From Linnemannia elongata (taxonomy: Eukaryota; Mortierellomycota; Mortierellomycetes; Mortierellales; Mortierellaceae), in the NCBI GenBank assembly GCA_036320915.1, contig JAXBDG010000010.1, forward strand, positions 248,001 to 312,000: 64,000 nt of DNA, read 5' to 3'. Each line of letters begins with the position of its first letter. The first letter of the stretch is position 1. The translations under genes were made by a program, and so were the position numbers. Positions 56,136-64,000 of this stretch are shown piece after piece. The notes under the pieces were generated by a model. That model had not been told where the DNA came from, searched no databases, and saw nothing but the letters and a program-made list of their open reading frames with translations.

Positions 56136-58205
56136 TTATTGCAGCAACTTCCATCGAGGCACGCAGCGATAACAGTAACAGCACTCAGTAATAAACATCC
56201 AAGACTGCTCCACCCCCTCCAACCACCCTCTCACATTATCCTCTATCGTCGACCCTTCCCTCGCATTCAATCCAATCTGACTCAGCCGAGGAAACGCCCT
56301 AACTATCCACAAAATCGTCTCTCGATCGCTTACAGTCCACATCGACCCAAACGACAAGATCTTTTCCATAGTCTCGTTCACGCCTCTACTATCCACTGAC
56401 GAGGGAACAAGAGCGTCGATTCCGTGCTTGAGGCTGGGGATCAGATTGGATCGTCCTAAAGTCAAAGAACGGAGTTTTCGGAGCCGTCCCAAGTGTGCCC
56501 AGACAAGCCGATGGTCGTTTGGGTTTGTTGTTTCAAGACCGAACCCGATTTCGAGCGACTCGAGCGACCCTTCACAAGCCCAACGCCGAATCCTCCTCCT
56601 CTCTCTTCCATCGCCACCTGCACTGCGCACGAAACCCTCCTGGCTCTCATGGTCTTCATTATCGCTGTCGTTGTCGTCATGTTCCAACATCTCATCAAAA
56701 TAAACGGCGATGGGTCCTGCAGAAAAGTGTTGAAGACTTGCACAAGCCTCCAGAAAGAACAACACGTCTCGGCTCTGGATAGGACTGCGCCTCTTCATCC
56801 TAGCCAACTTTTCTGGATTGTCCACTGTCGCTGACGAAGCCGTGATCTTGGCATCTTCGCCTTGCCCTACAACCTCCGGATCCGTCTCATAGAGATTCCA
56901 GACCTGACTGCTCGTGTAGAGCTGACGCTGCAGCGTCACATGGGTCAGGAACTGGGCCTGGACCCCCAAACAGACCAAATCCTGCGCCGACAGTGTATAG
57001 TCTCGCATCTCCAGCCTTTTCAGGTTGCGAAAATACGATTGTCTGATCCGGCCCGCATGCGCCTGGAAAATAAGGTCCTCCCGCTCCTGCTGCTCCAGTT
57101 GCTTCTGGAGAAGCACGTCCGTTGCTCTGGGTGCAACCGATGTCGACCACATCCCCCCCCTAAGCCGAGATTCCTCCGCTCGCAGCTGAGCGAGTTGTTC
57201 TGCATGCTCTTGTTCCAGTTTCCGCATCGTAATCCTGACGGCCGGGGAGAGAGGGGGGAGGCGGAAGAACCAGACCGGAACAGCACCGTCAGTCTCGATG
57301 CGCTCTAGCTTTGGACAGTACTTTTCCAAAACTCGACCAAACTCGCCTGGTCGCACCCCATCAGGATGCCTGTACCAAGATTGGGTCTCAATGATCCGGA
57401 TATTTTTGAGGTTCGGTAGTCGCTTGAAAATGTCGAACGAAGTTGGTCCCGGCCGCGTCATGAGGATAGACATGAAAGTGAGAGTCTCTAGCGGGTAATG
57501 GCTTTGGTCAGATTCGACAGTGCTGTTGGTGGTGGTGTTAGTATCCGAATAAGATGATGGGCGAGGAGAAGGTGGAAGAAACTGGATTAGATCTCCTTCA
57601 AGCGAAAGATGCTTCAGGAGGGGTAAAGTCTCCAACAACCATTCAAGGTTAGCCATGTATGCACCCTGCACCATCAGCCTCAGAAACGTCAGACTCATTG
57701 ATAGATGCTCCAGCGTATTCTCCAGCAGATTTATGCGTTGAAAATCACCCAAGACAGTCAACGACTTGAGGCGCAGTGGACGGTTGGGTCCAGGTCGGAG
57801 CGGGAGTACAGACTTTCGCAGGTCGTCCTTGCTTCCCTGATCCGTCTTGTCGATCCATTCAGATAGAGGAAGTGATTCTGGCAGCTTGGAGTCGAGTAGG
57901 ACCTCGAGCAAGTCAGCCTCGAACACTTGTACCGGTAGGGGACCGTTTGGGAAGCCACCTCTTGTGAAGTCACGGAAGATGAACCAGTCGACATGATGGA
58001 TGAGGTGTCGGTTGGATAGGATGGCGGGGAGGTGTAAAGGGAAGGGTGAGATGCCGTCGCGCTTGTTGATGGTGACGGTGCGATAGAGGTGTGGCAAGGC
58101 TTCGTGGTACCAGAGCGCCGAGACCTGGATGCATTGGAAGAGGTCCTTGGTGGAGAGGTGAGAGAGGACAACGGATAGGACCTCTCCTGGGAGTGGAAGT
58201 GGCAT
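56136..58205 (-). CDS. F-box/LRR-like protein, divergent member (689 aa)
   Basis: Intronless. The F-box lies at residues about 4-45 (LPGEVLSVVLSHLSTKDLFQ, then ALWYHEALPHLYRTV). It shares the family order (RPGPNRPLRLKSLTVLGDF, LETLPLLKHLSLEGD, YPLETLTFMS, FKRLPNLKNIRI, KYCPKLERIETDGAVPVWFF, YTLSAQDLVCLGVQ, RRWACEGSLESLEIGFG, LVWAHLGRLRKLRSL) but is clearly the most diverged copy. Between the DGAVPVWFF block and AQDL there is a ~60-residue charged segment rich in Glu/Gln/Arg (MRKLEQEHAEQLAQLRAEE, LLQKQLEQQEREDL), a probable coiled coil. An acidic stretch (DDNDSDNEDHE) precedes the RRWACE motif. The family CSIRRVF end is replaced by a Cys/Tyr-rich tail (ECCYCYRCVP). It is transcribed divergently from the disrupted YCII gene at 58542. 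Confidence 0.86.
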   Translation of the reverse strand: MPLPLPGEVLSVVLSHLSTKDLFQCIQVSALWYHEALPHLYRTVTINKRDGISPFPLHLPAILSNRHLIHHVDWFIFRDFTRGGFPNGPLPVQVFEADLLEVLLDSKLPESLPLSEWIDKTDQGSKDDLRKSVLPLRPGPNRPLRLKSLTVLGDFQRINLLENTLEHLSMSLTFLRLMVQGAYMANLEWLLETLPLLKHLSLEGDLIQFLPPSPRPSSYSDTNTTTNSTVESDQSHYPLETLTFMSILMTRPGPTSFDIFKRLPNLKNIRIIETQSWYRHPDGVRPGEFGRVLEKYCPKLERIETDGAVPVWFFRLPPLSPAVRITMRKLEQEHAEQLAQLRAEESRLRGGMWSTSVAPRATDVLLQKQLEQQEREDLIFQAHAGRIRQSYFRNLKRLEMRDYTLSAQDLVCLGVQAQFLTHVTLQRQLYTSSQVWNLYETDPEVVGQGEDAKITASSATVDNPEKLARMKRRSPIQSRDVLFFLEACASLQHFSAGPIAVYFDEMLEHDDNDSDNEDHESQEGFVRSAGGDGRERRRIRRWACEGSLESLEIGFGLETTNPNDHRLVWAHLGRLRKLRSLTLGRSNLIPSLKHGIDALVPSSVDSRGVNETMEKILSFGSMWTVSDRETILWIVRAFPRLSQIGLNAREGSTIEDNVRGWLEGVEQSWMFITECCYCYRCVPRWKLLQ

Positions 58206-58541
58206 TGAGTGCTGTGGGGAGTAGGGGTGAGTGAGGGGGCACTGATACGAGAGGGGAAGGAGGAGCGAAAGAGAAAGAGAACGGAACGAAAATCACACTG
58301 CGGCTCTTTTATTCGTTCAGCCACACTCTCGCCTCGCACTGAATCTAGATCCTTGACACCAATGTCCGTCTCTAATTTTGACGCGAAAGCAGAATTCTCT
58401 TCCACGTGTTCTGCACACTGCACGCCTGGTTTGCCTTTTTCTTCCCACTCTTTTCGGCTCATCTCACTCTTTTCCCCACACTTTTGTTCTCAATTCTCCA
58501 CTCATTCATACCCACCACCACTACTACTAACTCAAGCAACA
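58206..58541. promoter_or_regulatory. shared promoter between F-box gene (-) and YCII locus (+)
   Basis: 336 bases separate the two divergent start codons. No good TATA was found; a C/T-rich stretch precedes each start. Confidence 0.45.
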
Positions 58542-59425
58542 ATGTTCAAGGAAATCTCACTCTCGTAACTCACCGCACTGCCTACTCGCATTCAACAGCG
58601 CCGCGCCCTCTCCCTCTCTGGTAGGTACCAACTCCCATGCTCATTCTGCCTCCTTTGTCACAACTGCTCAACTATTCATCCCACTCAAGAAGCAAAACTC
58701 GGACGCCTTCAATAGCACCCATTCCCATGTCTCCATACGCAAACCAATGGACTGCTTCATCCTATCTAACAACTGCATCGTTTATGAATCCTCATAGCGG
58801 CGGCGAGCGCAGCAAAGTATCATTTCATCATGATCGCCCGGGACTTCATAGACCTCGAAGCCATCAGCCATCGCCTGGAGGTTCGCTCTTAACATCTCGT
58901 CGAAACCCGCGCGCCCTCAAGAAATCCGGTTACATCCAATGCGCAGGCGCCCTTTTCACCGACCGCTCTGCTTCTGGAAAAATTATTGGATCAGTAGTCA
59001 TCTTCCAAGCTGAGAATGCCGAAGATTTGTTGAGAAGTAAGTACTTTCTTCAATTGCTCTTGTATATGGGATAGTTGACAGGAGGATGGGGGGACTGGGT
59101 TTCTCATTGCCGCTATTATTTTTACAGTTGCCATTGGAGGTAGAAGGGGAGCAGAGGAGGATACTGTGAGTAGCGATCTGGACGGAGGTACTTTTTTCGG
59201 CGGGGTGTTATTGTTCCCACAGGACATTGTTTTGAGCGTTATTTGAATTATTATTTTTCTGAGGGGGAGAGATGTTCTGAGTGTAATTTTTTTTTTGGTG
59301 CGTTTTTTTTGTTGTCCCCCTTCTTTGGTCCCGTCTACAACATAGATTACGATGTCGTTGGAAATGTCTGGGAACATTACGAGATCCTCCTCTTTCGCTC
59401 TGCTGATTTTCATAACGGACAATAA
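58542..59425 (+). pseudogene. disrupted YCII-related domain protein, mitochondrial-type
   Basis: Splice sites are intact and give exons 58542-58620, 58813-59036 and 59346-59425. The joined product would have an Arg-rich presequence-like start (LTALPTRIQQRRALSL), then FIMIARDF, HLVETRA, KKSGYIQCAGALFTD, GKIIGSVVIFQAENAEDLL and GNVWEHYEILLFRSADF, the pattern of small YCII-related proteins. The frame is broken by TAA at 58566-58568, TAA at 58890-58892 (one C-to-T change from Gln), and a one-base loss (or two-base gain) near 58910 between ETRA and LKKSG. Junction phases fit on both sides of the lesions, supporting a recently killed gene. Alternatives are assembly errors or an unrecognised splice form. 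The YCII fold has a conserved His that would lie in HLVET; enzymatic role not established. Confidence 0.7.
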
Positions 59426-59570
59426 AGAATATGAAAGAATATGAACAAGATTGACGAGAACCCACTGCAGTGTCCCTGAAAAATCCTACCTTTTGTGTTT
59501 TTTATCAGATATTTGTAAATAATTATCATATTAAAAGTTCGTTGTTCTTGCTATCTATCCATACTATTCT

Positions 59571-59634
59571 GAATAAACACACATCGAACCGAACACCTCT
59601 TCGTCTCACCATCCTCCAGGAACTCATACAAACG
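59571..59634 (-). pseudogene. remnant of an F-box gene 3' end
   Basis: On the minus strand this stretch reads LYEFLEDGETKRCSVRCVFI, matching the C-terminus of the adjacent intact F-box gene (CAFLEDEVVKKCSIRRVFI, near 59842-59905). At DNA level the two copies align over about 64 bases. Nothing else of the gene is seen here, so this is a small duplicated or truncated 3' end lying about 240 bases past the stop of the intact copy. Confidence 0.7.
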
Positions 59635-59809
59635 ATCTCTTCCCTGACCTTCAATAACATCCGCCGATATGCTCCAGCCTCAGGAACCGTAATCTATGGA
59701 ATTTTCCTCCAAACCATAACATCAGTTGGCGTGGGTTATGTGCTCGCTACCACACTGCTTGTGTACCTGTGTGTATGTGATCAAAATGTGAGCAGAGACA
59801 TTTAATTAT

Positions 59810-61888
59810 TTACCAAGGTGTTTCTTCCACGGGAGCATCTTCGATAAACACACGCCGAATCGAACACTTCTTCACCACCTCATCCTCCAGAAATGCGCAA
59901 TACGTTTTCCCTCTCTTGCCATCCACATGCCATTTGTCATACGCCAATCCAAGGACCCTCAGTTTCGGAAACGACCTCGAAAACCACAAAACCAACTCTC
60001 GGCAATCCTTCGTCTTCCACCATCCTGGTAACGACCGGATCTCCTCAAGTGTCTCGCTCATCCCTCCCTCAAGCAGACCCTCAAGCCCGCACGAGAGAGA
60101 CGCGAACAGATTCGACCGGTCGAGGTGCAACGAACACAAATTTCCGAATCGTCCCAGGTGCTTCCAGACAAGTTCGTGTTCCCGCGGGTCGCTTGCCGAA
60201 ACCTGGAATCCGAGCCTAAGCGTCTCCAGTCTCTCCTCGCACGCCCAGGGTAAAATGATTAAAGACTCTTCCTTTTCTTCTGCAGATGCTTCCGCGGCCT
60301 CGTCGTAGTTGTCGTCGTACATATGTTGGTCGGGGGTATGAGGAACGATGGGCTTATCGATCAGGTGCTCGAAAGGAATGGTGTCTCCTGAAATGGCGAA
60401 ATGGCGGAGACTGGAGCGGCGCTGCAGGAACATCAACAAGTGCAAATAGTTAAAAACCCTCCGTTTCCAACGCCGTCTTTCCTCAACCACCGCGCTCATC
60501 TCCCCTGATAAGGGAGGAGGATTCGATGACTCGGCGGCAGCGGCAGCAGCCGCACCCGTATCGTACATATTCAATATGAATCTGTCCGGGACCGACCAGT
60601 GCACCATCTCAAAACGCGTAAGGAACGTGCCATGGACTCCCAGCAAGATCAAGTCCTGAGCCGACAGACAGTGCTTGCCTCTAAGAACCAACGTCTTCAG
60701 CTGGGGGAAATATGGCTTGGCAGACTTGCCTTCCGCGAGCTCTCCTAGTTCCTGCTCCTGTAACCGCAGCATCCTATAAGCCCAATTAGCTTCCTGCGCC
60801 AATTCGCCCAGATCCTCCAACAAAGAAAGTGGCAAGCTCTCAGTCGCCAACCGCGTAATGTGATGTATCTTGTGGTATGGGAGGATCGGCAGATCGAAGA
60901 ACCAGAGCGGGACTGGACCGTCGATATCGATAGACTCCAGTTTCGGACAGTGTTGCCGCAGTGCTCGGCCAAGCTCCCATGGTCGACCGGTCTGAGGGTG
61001 CGAAAAATAGGGCATCAAAGCATTGACACCAATCCTTTTCAAGTTCCCCAATCGCCTGATGAACATGAAAGCGTCCGACCCTCTCCGGCCCAGCAGTGTC
61101 GTCGGTTCAAAAGTGAAAGACTCTAGGTGATACTGCTTTCCTGATCCTGAAGTCGAGTCTACTATTACTGATGTTGATGTTGATGTTGCTGCTGTTGTTG
61201 TAGTCGCTGTTTTGGGTGCTGAATTGTCGCTATCCTCGATCACTCCTGCGGGTTTGTACTGATGCTTATATCCAGCGATCCAAAGGTCCTTGAGATGAGG
61301 AAACGTCTCCAAGATCCTCTCCAGATCCACCATATACGTCTTGATGCTGGGACCGAAATAGAATTGGATTTTTATAGACGTCAAGGTTGATGTCGCCAGA
61401 TTGAAAATGATCGAATCCAGAAGCCAGCTCGACTCGAAAAAACCGACAATAGAAAAATGCGTCAAGGCAGGGCGGTTGGGTCCGAGAACGGTTTTTGGCA
61501 GCGCCGGTCGTATTTTGGTGTCATCCCGAAAAGGATTCGTGTCTGGGGGTGGGTATCGGTAAGAGTCCCCGGGAGAAAGTCTGCGTTTGTTGTTGTGTTC
61601 TGGGCGGTAATCGAGTAAGATATCGAGGAGGTCCGATTCAGGGATTTTGAACTGTTCGCAAGGCCTAACATCGAATCGACGGAGGAGGTGTTTGCGGGTC
61701 CTGAGGGCGGGAATGAGACTGTAGCTGTTGAATCCTCGCCTGCTGAAGGTTATATTGCCGTAGAGCTGGGCCTCAGCTACGCCGCTCCAGTGGCGGGAAA
61801 CGCGAACGCATTGAAGGAGGTCCCGTGGTGAGAGGTGGGAGAATATGAGGTGGAGGGTCTCTGGCGGAAGGTCGATTTCGTTGAACAT
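59810..61888 (-). CDS. F-box/LRR-like protein (692 aa)
   Basis: Intronless. The ATG at 61888 (MFNEIDLPPE) precedes the F-box (LHLIFSHLSPRDLLQCVRVS, residues about 10-48). Upstream open frame is hydrophobic low-complexity leader and would overlap the neighbouring promoter. Family blocks: RKHLLRRFDVRP, LGPNRPALTHFSIVGF, LERILETFPHLKDLWI, a Thr/Ala/Ser tract near residues 240-265, YHLESFTFEPTTLLGRRG, FIRRLGNLKRIGV, RPWELGRALRQHCPKLESID, LWFFDLPILP, KHCLSAQDLILLGV, a poly-Ala stretch (TGAAAAAAAESS), RSSLRHFAISGD, LPWACEERLETLRLGFQ, LVWKHLGRFGNLCSL, YGLEG-type segment, LPGWWKTKDCRELVLWFS and CSIRRVFIED. Predicted SCF substrate receptor; target unknown. It is transcribed divergently from the complex I-like gene at 62250. 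Confidence 0.89.
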   Translation of the reverse strand: MFNEIDLPPETLHLIFSHLSPRDLLQCVRVSRHWSGVAEAQLYGNITFSRRGFNSYSLIPALRTRKHLLRRFDVRPCEQFKIPESDLLDILLDYRPEHNNKRRLSPGDSYRYPPPDTNPFRDDTKIRPALPKTVLGPNRPALTHFSIVGFFESSWLLDSIIFNLATSTLTSIKIQFYFGPSIKTYMVDLERILETFPHLKDLWIAGYKHQYKPAGVIEDSDNSAPKTATTTTAATSTSTSVIVDSTSGSGKQYHLESFTFEPTTLLGRRGSDAFMFIRRLGNLKRIGVNALMPYFSHPQTGRPWELGRALRQHCPKLESIDIDGPVPLWFFDLPILPYHKIHHITRLATESLPLSLLEDLGELAQEANWAYRMLRLQEQELGELAEGKSAKPYFPQLKTLVLRGKHCLSAQDLILLGVHGTFLTRFEMVHWSVPDRFILNMYDTGAAAAAAAESSNPPPLSGEMSAVVEERRRWKRRVFNYLHLLMFLQRRSSLRHFAISGDTIPFEHLIDKPIVPHTPDQHMYDDNYDEAAEASAEEKEESLIILPWACEERLETLRLGFQVSASDPREHELVWKHLGRFGNLCSLHLDRSNLFASLSCGLEGLLEGGMSETLEEIRSLPGWWKTKDCRELVLWFSRSFPKLRVLGLAYDKWHVDGKRGKTYCAFLEDEVVKKCSIRRVFIEDAPVEETPW

Positions 61889-62249
61889 GAGCGATGATGT
61901 TGACGGTTTATGAGCTGAAAGAGAGGTGAGAGGAAGCGTGAGTATGACAAGTGCGAGGGAGAGAATTGGCACAGGGCGAAAAAGAGGAAGAGAAGCAAAA
62001 AAAGCGGGGGGAGGGAGGATCTTTGAACACAGGAAAGATAGAAAATAGGGATAAGCAGATAACGCTGTGTGCCTCAGATCTGACTGGAGAGAAATAACCC
62101 ATACGATCTCCGAGATTACAGTTACGTCTACAATTTCGGCGGCGGGAGTTCGGAACTCTGATCTTGCCGCTGGTCCCAAGGCTAAAGAGAAAAAGACCAT
62201 TCAGTCGCCATCATCACCACTACTTCACTCTCCCCTCCACTCACACACA
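61889..62249. promoter_or_regulatory. shared promoter between F-box gene (-) and complex I-like gene (+)
   Basis: 361 bases between divergent start codons. No TATA box was clear on either strand, fitting a housekeeping-type promoter for the mitochondrial gene. Confidence 0.45.
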
Positions 62250-63510
62250 ATGTCTTTTCTTTGCAGGGCAGGCATCTCCACCGCCACTCGCTCCACACGC
62301 GCCGTCGTCCAGAAGCGCTTCGGCTCCCATGCCGCTCACTCCGGTCCTGAGGCACCTCCTACCCAGGAAGGTACGGCATCACTTCGGGAATAATCGACCG
62401 CACCAGCATCAACTCGCCGAAACAACAGCACACTCTGTCCCATGGATCGACCAAGCGGGAATAGGATAACTACAACGACTCACGCACTACATTCAACAGA
62501 TGACTGGCCAAGAAGAAACTCATACCCCTTCTTATTGAAATGAATATAGGTTTCACCTCGGGTGGATTCAAGATCGCCTTGATCTCCGTCGTCGGCCTGA
62601 TTGCCTGGTCCCGCATTGACGAGCACCTCACCAGCCAGGGCGAGGTAAAATAAGCAAGCAAGAACAAGCGAGAAAGCGGGATACGACAGGCAGAGGACTG
62701 GCGCAGAAGGATAGACTATTCATCAGGAACTGAGGCGATACTTACAGGAAAATATGCCTTCAACACTGCGATGCGGGCGTCACCATGTCACAATACATAT
62801 CGGCATGGCGTATTAGATACATATCCGGCATCTTCACAAGAGATTGAGATAAGGATTCAAGGATCGCAGAATCTATGCGTATTTTGCGCCCATGGACACC
62901 AGCACTTCGTCTCGGACTTGGGGATACGACAATGATCGCTGATCAAACGAAATACGCGTCAAATTGTTTTTCTGACGCGATCTACACCCTTACATCATGT
63001 CAACAACAACAATAGGAGAAGCACCCTTTCACCCGCTACATTGAGTACTACATGCGCTCGGAGAAGGAGTCCAACCGCATCAACGAGAAGCACATTGTTC
63101 TTGCCCAGAAGGCTGCTGAGGAGAGGTAATTTTTTTTTTAAAGATTCATGCGGACATTCCACAAGGATGTTGACGGAAAAGTGCTAGGAGATCAGTCACC
63201 AGTAAACGGAAAAGTTCCTGATTGCTAACGCCCTGTACGCAATCGAATTGTCATTCATAGCCAATTCTACTCCGGCGCCATCCTCCCTCCCAAAATCCAG
63301 CTCCGTTACCCTGAGTAGGTTTCCCGACCCACTGCTGAACATTGGGGCGCTTGACTGACTGTACATGATTAATATCCCGCGAACCATACACTAATTTTCG
63401 TCTCTCTCGTTACCCTTATCCCACTTAGCTTGATGAGCAACGCTTCCGGCAGATCTCTTGAGGTCGGCGCCGTCGTCCCCGTCGACAACGTCATCCCCAA
63501 GTACCACTAA
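62250..63510 (+). CDS. small mitochondrial protein resembling the fungal complex I 17.8 kDa subunit (153 aa)
   Basis: Five exons: 62250-62370, 62550-62644, 63016-63125, 63261-63314, 63429-63510. The N-terminus (CRAGISTATRSTRAVVQKRF then GSHAAH) is Arg/Ser/Thr-rich without acids, a typical mitochondrial presequence. Exon 2 encodes one hydrophobic helix (IALISVVGLIAW, residues about 48-59). A helical charged region follows (RYIEYYMRSEKESNRINEKH). The end is LRYPDLMSNASGRSLEVGAV, then VPVDNVIPKYH. This layout of presequence, single helix, E-rich helix, RYPE-like motif and a final region resembling YNVPAG...DxVIxHY recalls the accessory NADH:ubiquinone oxidoreductase 17.8 kDa subunit of ascomycetes, recognised from memory of that family. 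The exon chain is well supported (all junctions GT-AG, in phase); the exact subunit assignment is less so. Expected in the inner membrane arm of complex I. Confidence 0.72.
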
Positions 63511-64000
63511 AGCCTTTTAACGAAAACACACCCAATACACCTCCTGATCGCCCTCGCCTCCCTCCTCCTACGTCAATAAGCCCAATACACTACACTTTTT
63601 TTCTCTCCCATCGCTTTGTGACATTCAGGAAAACAACTCTGTACTGCTTTTTTTAGACACCAACCCCTAAGTAAAGCAAAGCGATAGAAAACAAAAGGAA
63701 AACCTACACTAAAATACAGATCTTCTTTTTCTCGACGTTGTCTATGTTTTTTTGTCGTGCGGTGGATCATGTTCGTTTATTGATGTTCTTCATTCAGGAA
63801 AGAGGTGGTTAAGGAATTGGAAGGGCGGATGGAGAGTGAAAGATAAAAGGACAAAGAGAGAGAGAGAGGAAAAAAAGATTTGTTTGTCGGCAAAGGGATT
63901 TTTGTTAGCAGGATTCTACGATCATGAAAGAAAACGAGCACTGAATTAAGAACTGCCGACTGTTACATGCGCCTCAAGTTTTTCATATTTGTGCGCCGGT
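63511..64000. other. 3' flank of the complex I-like gene, window end
   Basis: No gene seen. Probably 3' UTR followed by intergenic sequence. Short open frames on both strands here are low-complexity. Confidence 0.6.

Noticed and set aside
58637..59074. Continuous 145-codon frame over the YCII locus taken as the true protein
   Set aside because: Its N-terminal half is unrelated low-complexity reading in the wrong frame; the YCII N-terminal motif (FIMIARDF) lies in a different frame with proper splice phase.
29..61888. Idea that GST plus F-box blocks at both ends form one large inverted duplication
   Set aside because: Order and strand do not fit an inverted repeat: left is GST+ then F-box+, right is GST- then F-box- in the same left-to-right order.
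61889..62200. 104-codon upstream extension of the F-box frame at 61888
   Set aside because: Hydrophobic low-complexity sequence, overlaps the divergent promoter; F-box follows directly after the ATG at 61888.

Overview
The window looks like nuclear DNA of an early-diverging filamentous fungus, most likely Mortierellaceae (Mortierella sensu lato). This is an inference from short GT-AG introns of about 100 bases, TATA boxes 150-420 bases upstream of several starts, many A/T homopolymer runs of 18-31 bases, a family of large intronless F-box proteins, and full-length MRP-type ABC transporters. Nothing bacterial or viral was seen.

Layout. 1-7.4 kb: the 3' part of a glutathione S-transferase (GST) gene, a wrecked F-box copy and two intact tandem F-box genes, all on +. 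8.7-26.6 kb: a divergent mitochondrial carrier (+), then on - a small secreted cysteine-rich GPI-type protein, an 11-TM amino acid permease, a cysteine-rich single-pass membrane protein and a proline-rich single-pass membrane protein. These are separated by long gene-poor stretches (14.4-19.8, 20.8-24.7 and 26.6-31.5 kb). 31.8-51.4 kb: three tandem full-length ABCC/MRP transporter genes on +, rebuilt here exon by exon (1554, 1577 and 1602 aa). 52.1-61.9 kb: a complete GST paralogue and three F-box genes on -, interrupted by a disrupted YCII-domain gene (+) and a fragment of another F-box 3' end. 62.25-63.5 kb: a five-exon gene for a small mitochondrial protein resembling the fungal 17.8 kDa complex I subunit (+).

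How the genes may work together. GSTs conjugate electrophiles to glutathione, and MRP-type ABCC pumps move glutathione conjugates into the vacuole or out of the cell. Three tandem ABCC genes with GST paralogues on both sides therefore look like a detoxification island; co-regulation is an inference. The F-box proteins would be substrate receptors of SCF ubiquitin ligases, and they form a local expansion with a strongly conserved C-terminal block.

The region is recombinationally active. There is a sharp near-identical tract between ABCC genes 1 and 2, a shorter identical tract between genes 2 and 3, extensive intron gain/loss among the three, and at least three broken or truncated genes at the edges of the F-box clusters. 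No single clearly unknown system was found. The strongest leads are the GST/ABCC island, the gene-conversion tract and the F-box family with its pseudogenes.
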